IMG/VR virus record: IMGVR_UViG_3300044630_003553
Span: 1 to 42,831 of that record
Source: a virus
DNA length: 42,831 nucleotides
Direction: 5' to 3' (one strand)
The notes under the pieces were generated by a model, which made no database searches, was not told the DNA's origin, and saw nothing but the letters and a program-made list of their open reading frames with translations. Numbering within the stretch: position 1 is the stretch's first letter; the number at the start of each line of letters is the position of its first letter. Position numbers and translations under genes: made by a program. Shown here in pieces: positions 38,666 to 42,831 of this stretch.

Positions 38666-40558
38666 ATGAGCAATAACAAATATCTACTCGTATTGGAAAG
38701 ATCGGAAGGTAATTTATCCGCTTCCAAAGACGGTGATAAATATGTGCTTGAAGGTACTTTTACTGAAATCGGTGTTAAGAATAAAAACAACCGAATATAT
38801 GACGAAAAAGAACTAATGCCACATATCAAAGAGCTCCAAGAAAAATTAAAAGGAAACAAACTTCTTGGTGAACTTGACCACCCAAAATCTTTCGACATTT
38901 CGCTTAAAAATGCATCACATATTATTGAAGATATTGCATACGATCCGTCATCTAAAAAAGTGACAGGTCGAATCCGTCTTCTTAATACTGACGCTGGAAA
39001 ACAAGCAATGGCACTTGTTGATGCTGGTGTTCCACTTCACATTTCTAGCCGAGCTGCTGGTGTTGTTGAGTCTAATGGCCATGTTAAAATCAAAAAAATG
39101 TTTACTTATGACTTGGTAGCTGATCCTGGATTTGCTAATGCTGAGCTTAAAAGAGTAAACGAATCTTTCGGTTTTGATGATGACGCATTGGTATCAATCT
39201 ATGAAATGGATGAGGTTCCAAACATCATTGAATCTGCTGAAGATACATATACTGAAGAAAACAAAACCACAAACATAGAAACAAAAATCAACGAAATGGA
39301 TTCTAAAAAATACATTACAGTTGAAGACTTTAACGAGTACTCAAAGATTGTAAAAAACGAAGTTGAGAATCTCAAAAAGGCTTTAGCTGAAGCCAACACT
39401 GCTAAAGAATCTTCCTCTGTTAATGAAGGATTGGTTCGTTATGCTGAAGAAACCGCTAAGAGAGTTAACCACATTCAAGAATATGTTGGTAAACTAGCTG
39501 AATCGGTTGACGGTCTCATCTCACACAACGATTACATTATTGAAAACCTAGAAAAGGTTAAAAATTATGCTGAATTGGTTGGTGAAAGATCAAATCAAGG
39601 AATTAACTATTCTGAAAAACTTGCTGAATCAGTTGACCACTTAATTGAATACACTAAAGTTGTTGCTCAAAAAGCTGACCAAGGTATTGAATACACTAAA
39701 GTAGTTGCTGAAAAAGCTGATCAAGGTATTGAATTTGCTAAGTACATCGCAGAAGAAACTTCTAACCGTTGGAACTATCAATCACATATCAACGAACAAT
39801 TAGATAACGTTATTTCACATAACGATTATATCGTTGAAGGTACCTCTTCTATTATCGAATACACTGAGTATTTGAAAGAACAAACTGAAAATTTAACTGG
39901 TTATTTGAATCACATCGTTAAGGAAATTAACGAAGGTAAAGCTGAAATCAAAGCTAATCCAGTAAATGAAGGTGCTAATAACACTCCTGCTTCTACTGAA
40001 GATGTTGTTAAAATCGATGAAGGTAATGGTAATTACGAAAAATCTCTTACTGATAAATTAAATGCTATTCTTGAGTCTGCTAAAACTGCAAACGAATTAG
40101 CTAAATCTGATAAACTTCACTTCTTAAATTTCCTTTCTGAATCAAAAAGAAATCAATTTGCTTCTCTAACTCCTGAGAAAAAAGATGAAGTTATCAATAC
40201 ATTCTCAACTAATAAATTCTACGGTTCAGTTGATGCTGAAAAACTTTATGAATCAGTATTCATCGTTGCTCAACCTACATTTAATTGGTTAACTAATATG
40301 CCTGCTAAATATCGTGATTCTTGGAATGGTTTGAACGAATCTCAAAAGAATGCTATTAAAGCTCAAGCTTCTGTAAAAGTTCTTGATAATCAATATGCGA
40401 TCGATAATTTCTGGTCTACTAGAGATCTTCGCCCTTCTAAAGTAGAAGCTCCTCTAAATGAAAATGTAGCTCCTATAACTGAATCATCTAAGTATGAAAC
40501 TCCAACTTCATATATGCAAACAGTTGAAGCTGAATTGAAAAGACGTTTCAAAAGATAA
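38666..40558 (+). CDS. 21: prohead protease gp21 fused to a scaffold-like region
   Basis: Residues 1-170 are a T4-type prohead protease: YVLEGTFTEIGVKNKNNRIY, GELDHP (His72) and LHISSRAAG (Ser127). The His-Ser spacing of 55 equals that of T4 His85 and Ser140. Residues 211-630 are helical with internal repeats (YTKVVAQKADQGIEYTKVVA; EKLAESVDHLIEY) and many [LIV]-x-E sites. They end YMQTVEAELKRRFKR, like the gp22 scaffold C terminus (VYAKVASRF). No separate gene 22 is present, so this appears to be a protease-scaffold fusion. KINE210 is a cut site exactly at the junction, and ATG 39296 (MDSKKYITVEDFNEY) could serve as an internal start for free scaffold. Confidence 0.88.
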   Translation: MSNNKYLLVLERSEGNLSASKDGDKYVLEGTFTEIGVKNKNNRIYDEKELMPHIKELQEKLKGNKLLGELDHPKSFDISLKNASHIIEDIAYDPSSKKVTGRIRLLNTDAGKQAMALVDAGVPLHISSRAAGVVESNGHVKIKKMFTYDLVADPGFANAELKRVNESFGFDDDALVSIYEMDEVPNIIESAEDTYTEENKTTNIETKINEMDSKKYITVEDFNEYSKIVKNEVENLKKALAEANTAKESSSVNEGLVRYAEETAKRVNHIQEYVGKLAESVDGLISHNDYIIENLEKVKNYAELVGERSNQGINYSEKLAESVDHLIEYTKVVAQKADQGIEYTKVVAEKADQGIEFAKYIAEETSNRWNYQSHINEQLDNVISHNDYIVEGTSSIIEYTEYLKEQTENLTGYLNHIVKEINEGKAEIKANPVNEGANNTPASTEDVVKIDEGNGNYEKSLTDKLNAILESAKTANELAKSDKLHFLNFLSESKRNQFASLTPEKKDEVINTFSTNKFYGSVDAEKLYESVFIVAQPTFNWLTNMPAKYRDSWNGLNESQKNAIKAQASVKVLDNQYAIDNFWSTRDLRPSKVEAPLNENVAPITESSKYETPTSYMQTVEAELKRRFKR

Positions 40559-40729
40559 TTAAACACACACAATAAAGCAATGGCCTCTTAATTGGGGTCA
40601 TTGGCTTCTAGTAAATGTAATAAAATATCCTAATCATCCCGGATATATAATCAATAATCATAGTTAATGCAAAAACTGCTAAAACACAAAAAGCAGAAAG
40701 CATAACAAATATAAAAACAAACAACAAAA
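40559..40729 (+). other. intergenic leader of the capsid gene with a hairpin
   Basis: A stem at 40575-40607 (AAGC-AATGGCC-TC pairing with GG-GGTCATT-GCTT, one bulged G, loop TTAATT) has no following T-run. It could be an RNA processing site or a partial terminator that sets protease-to-capsid ratio. Otherwise the region is A-rich leader. Confidence 0.45.
40642..40651 (+). promoter_or_regulatory. late-promoter-like GATATATAAT before capsid gene
   Basis: Shares GATATATAAT with the element before the protease gene. It gives a leader of about 70-80 bases for the major capsid mRNA, longer than other late leaders here. Confidence 0.5.
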
Positions 40730-42334
40730 ATGTATCTCATTAACGAACAAGAAATCTTCGGTAAATGGGCTCCAATTATCGAGTCTACCGTAGGTATCAA
40801 TGAGCGTTCTAAAGTTGAGTGGATGTCTAAGTACTGTCACTACCATGAATTGTACGAAAACAACTCTTACGCTGTATTAGGCGCTGTTAACGGTATGGGC
40901 GCTACCCGTTTCCCAGGTGACCCAGGAACTCAAGCTGGTTTTGCAACTCAAGACACTGGTTCTGGTGATAAAGCTCACACATTGCTTCCACTTGCTATGC
41001 AAGTTGCTGCACAAACAATCGGTCTAGACCTAGTTCCAGTAGTTCCAATGCCTGGTCCAATGGGTGTTCTCACTTACTTGGATTTCGTATACGCTGGTGG
41101 TCAAACAGGTGGTACTGCAACTGGTACAAACATTCCTCTACTTATTAAAGCTGACTTTGGTACTAACCAAATCCCTGGATTCACTGCTGGTGCTACTTCT
41201 GCTTCAACTAACGGTCTAGTTTTTGCTTATGTAGGTTCTTCACGTCTTGACGGTCAACCTATCTTCCACTTAAGAGGAGGTTTAACAGGTGGTACTATCC
41301 TTTCTACCTTAAATGGTTTAGTTATTGGTGGTGTTACTGCAACTTCAGGTGCTTTCACAGTTGAATTAGTTAAAGCTCTAGAAGACCACATCACTGGTTT
41401 CTCTGGTCAAGCTCTTGCTAATAACGACTACACTGGATTCGATCTTAACGATCCATATTCACGTTCTCAAGGTGAAAGTACTACTGACAACGTAATGAAC
41501 TTGAGTCTATTCAACAAATCAGTTGAAGCTAAGACTTTCCAAGTTGCAGCTGCTGTAACTCGTGAGCAAGTTCAAGACTTGAAACAATTCGGAGTAGATG
41601 CTGTTTCTCAAGTAGAATCAGTTCTTATCAATGAATTGACTCAGTCAATCAACAAGAACATCCTTTCACGTATGTTTGCTCTTGGTGAAACTAACCACTT
41701 AAATGTTTACCGTTCACAAGGTTCACTTAACTTCTTCTTGAACTTAGGTGCTACTACTGTAGCAGTATCAGCAACTAACTTCGGTGCTTATATCCAAGAT
41801 ACTACTCTTTCTGGTATCCAGATGTCACCAACTGAGGTTGTTAACTCTGCATCTGAAAACATGGCTACTCGTCAGAGAAAAATCATGTCTAAGATCCTTG
41901 CAATCGCTAACCTAATTGCAATCCGCGGTCGTCGTGGTCCAGCTACTTTCGTTGTAACTAACGGTCAAGTATGTTCTGCACTTCAAGATATCGCTGGATT
42001 CGTTCCTGCTCCGATGGCTAACACTATCAACCAAATGTCTGGTTCTCTTTACCCAATTGGTACACTTGCAGGTCTTGCAATCTACAACGATCCTAACATG
42101 TCTTGGAACGATACTCGTTTCTGCGTAGGACGTAAAGGTGACGGTAACTCTCCAGGTCTAGTATTCATGCCTTACTTAATGGCTGAATCTGTTCAGACTA
42201 TCGCTGAAGGTACTATGGCTCCTAAAGTTGCGGTTAAATCTCGTTACGCTTTAGTTGAAGCTGGTTTCCACCCAGAAACTATGTACTTAACTTCAGGTGT
42301 TTACTTGAACTCTGCTCTTGGATTGTTAGTATAA
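40730..42334 (+). CDS. 23: major capsid protein gp23
   Basis: Forms the capsid lattice. It has 534 residues (T4 gp23, 521) and sits downstream of portal and protease, as in T4. The N-terminal delta peptide (MYLINEQEIFGKWAPIIES, compare T4 LLNKWKPLLEGEG) should be removed after LYE at residue 43. The mature N-arm is then NNSYAVLGAVNGMGATRF. Other T4-like segments are FQVAAAVTREQVQDLKQFGV (T4 KAAYSIELAQDLRAVHGMD), LINELTQSINKNIL and a C-terminal FMPYLMAESVQTIAEGTMAP, then SRYALVEAGFHPE. Codons such as GGT, GCT, AAC and CGT are frequent, as in highly expressed genes. A strong terminator follows. Confidence 0.93.
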   Translation: MYLINEQEIFGKWAPIIESTVGINERSKVEWMSKYCHYHELYENNSYAVLGAVNGMGATRFPGDPGTQAGFATQDTGSGDKAHTLLPLAMQVAAQTIGLDLVPVVPMPGPMGVLTYLDFVYAGGQTGGTATGTNIPLLIKADFGTNQIPGFTAGATSASTNGLVFAYVGSSRLDGQPIFHLRGGLTGGTILSTLNGLVIGGVTATSGAFTVELVKALEDHITGFSGQALANNDYTGFDLNDPYSRSQGESTTDNVMNLSLFNKSVEAKTFQVAAAVTREQVQDLKQFGVDAVSQVESVLINELTQSINKNILSRMFALGETNHLNVYRSQGSLNFFLNLGATTVAVSATNFGAYIQDTTLSGIQMSPTEVVNSASENMATRQRKIMSKILAIANLIAIRGRRGPATFVVTNGQVCSALQDIAGFVPAPMANTINQMSGSLYPIGTLAGLAIYNDPNMSWNDTRFCVGRKGDGNSPGLVFMPYLMAESVQTIAEGTMAPKVAVKSRYALVEAGFHPETMYLTSGVYLNSALGLLV

Positions 42335-42357
42335 TCGAATTTATACAACTCCTATAT

Positions 42358-42389
42358 GAAAAGCTCTTCTTCGGAAGAGCTTTTCTTTT
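42358..42389 (+). terminator. intrinsic terminator after gp23
   Basis: GAAAAGCTCTTC (42358-42369) and GAAGAGCTTTTC (42374-42385) form a perfect 12-bp stem closed by a stable TTCG tetraloop, followed by TTTT. Confidence 0.93.
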
Positions 42390-42405
42390 GTGGTAGGCTA
42401 GTGAG

Positions 42406-42418
42406 GATATATAAATAA
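42406..42418 (+). promoter_or_regulatory. late promoter (contains TATAAATA)
   Basis: GATATATAAATAA includes the exact T4 late octamer at 42410-42417, 17 bases after the gp23 terminator and 28 before the next ATG. It repeats the 13-base element at 28513. Confidence 0.65.
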
Positions 42419-42445
42419 AGCTAACACTAACAACATATAATAGAT

Positions 42446-42831
42446 ATGACTTTTATCAAACCTATTAACGTTTTGACCATCCAAGACGAATTAAAAAGAT
42501 ACAGAGAGCTATGTTTGATGTATCAACACAAACCTGTTAGAGACGAATTTGCCGATATTGTTCAATTTATTTTGTTACATAGTGGTAATGGTAATGGTGG
42601 TGCTCTAGGTGAATCATTGGAAACAATAGAAAATATAGAACAAACTTCTACTTTTGAATGGTTGTATGAATCATTTATAGAAGAACTTGAATTGGTTCTA
42701 GAAAAGGGCGGTGGCCATATTGAAGCTGGAGGAGAAGAGGAATTTGACACTACAGTTGGTCTAGTTGCAGGTACTGCTAAAAAAGCAGCAGCAACAGTTA
42801 TAGGTGGAGCTGTTATTGCTGGATTGTATAT
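42446..42831 (+). CDS. hypothetical late protein, cut by right window edge
   Basis: The frame is open from ATG 42446 to the end of the window, 128 codons. The N terminus MTFIKPINVLTIQDELKRY lacks the tag. A Gly/Asn stretch (HSGNGNGGALGE) precedes an acidic part containing STFEWLYESFIEELE, which loosely resembles the capsid tag internally. The visible end, VGLVAGTAKKAAATVIGGAV, is Ala/Gly-rich and hydrophobic, like the membrane-like segments of the tagged proteins at 32786 and 33946. The product is unknown. Confidence 0.7.
   Translation, partial: MTFIKPINVLTIQDELKRYRELCLMYQHKPVRDEFADIVQFILLHSGNGNGGALGESLETIENIEQTSTFEWLYESFIEELELVLEKGGGHIEAGGEEEFDTTVGLVAGTAKKAAATVIGGAVIAGLY

Noticed and set aside
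1-42831. tRNA genes, CRISPR arrays, insertion sequences and an origin
   Set aside because: All gaps are under about 175 bases and hold no cloverleaf, spaced direct repeats or transposase-like frames. No clear origin could be recognised by eye.

Overview
The window is a dense piece of a T4-superfamily myovirus genome, about one third GC. Every gene is on the + strand, with short gaps or ATGA/TAATG overlaps, and no gap exceeds about 175 bases. The host is probably a member of the Bacteroidota. Start codons are preceded by A-rich sequence rather than a Shine-Dalgarno motif, and one leader carries a TATATTTG element like the Bacteroidota -7 box. The host call is inference; the T4-like identity is firm. 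I found no tRNA, CRISPR array or insertion sequence.

Layout. (1) 1-1.8 kb: three small proteins with a shared N-terminal tag and an HNH-like gene. (2) 1.8-2.85 kb: a complete Rieske-type oxygenase, an unusual auxiliary metabolic gene. (3) 3.0-7.3 kb: gp32, gp61 primase, UvsY and UvsW. (4) 7.3-13 kb: mostly uncharacterised proteins, many tagged, plus a ligase-fold-like protein and a DUF3008-like protein that carries a copy of the major capsid protein N-arm. (5) 13-27.4 kb: dUTPase, the N-terminal half of DNA polymerase gp43, NrdB, NrdA, small genes, a gp45-like clamp, the C-terminal half of gp43, UvsX, gp41, a possible gp33, gp47 and gp46. (6) 27.4-42.8 kb: virion and late genes, namely a Gly-Ser-Thr repeat structural protein, many tagged proteins, the late sigma factor gp55, gp4, portal gp20, a fused gp21 protease-scaffold, major capsid protein gp23 and a partial gene at the right edge.

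The main discovery candidate is a set of at least 16 otherwise unrelated proteins that start with one short tag of the form M-K-x-[IL]-x-[ST]-[FY]-x-[DE]-F-[LIV]-N-E. It closely resembles the T4 capsid-targeting sequence (internal proteins begin MKTYQEFIAE), which directs proteins into the prohead and is removed by the gp21 protease after [LIV]-x-E. The mature domains differ (KTSC-like, SH3-like, DUF6582-like, membrane hairpins, tandem repeats, a recurring 65-residue module), so this looks like a large payload of proteins packaged and perhaps injected with the DNA. Two further proteins carry a similar motif near the C terminus. One of these also reproduces the gp23 sequence around its proposed maturation site with the same spacing.

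How the parts fit together. gp32, gp61, gp41, split gp43 and gp45 form the replisome. UvsX, UvsY, UvsW, gp46 and gp47 drive recombination-dependent replication. dUTPase and ribonucleotide reductase supply nucleotides. gp55, with gp45 and a possible gp33, would read late promoters that match or resemble T4 TATAAATA. These precede the head genes and several payload genes.
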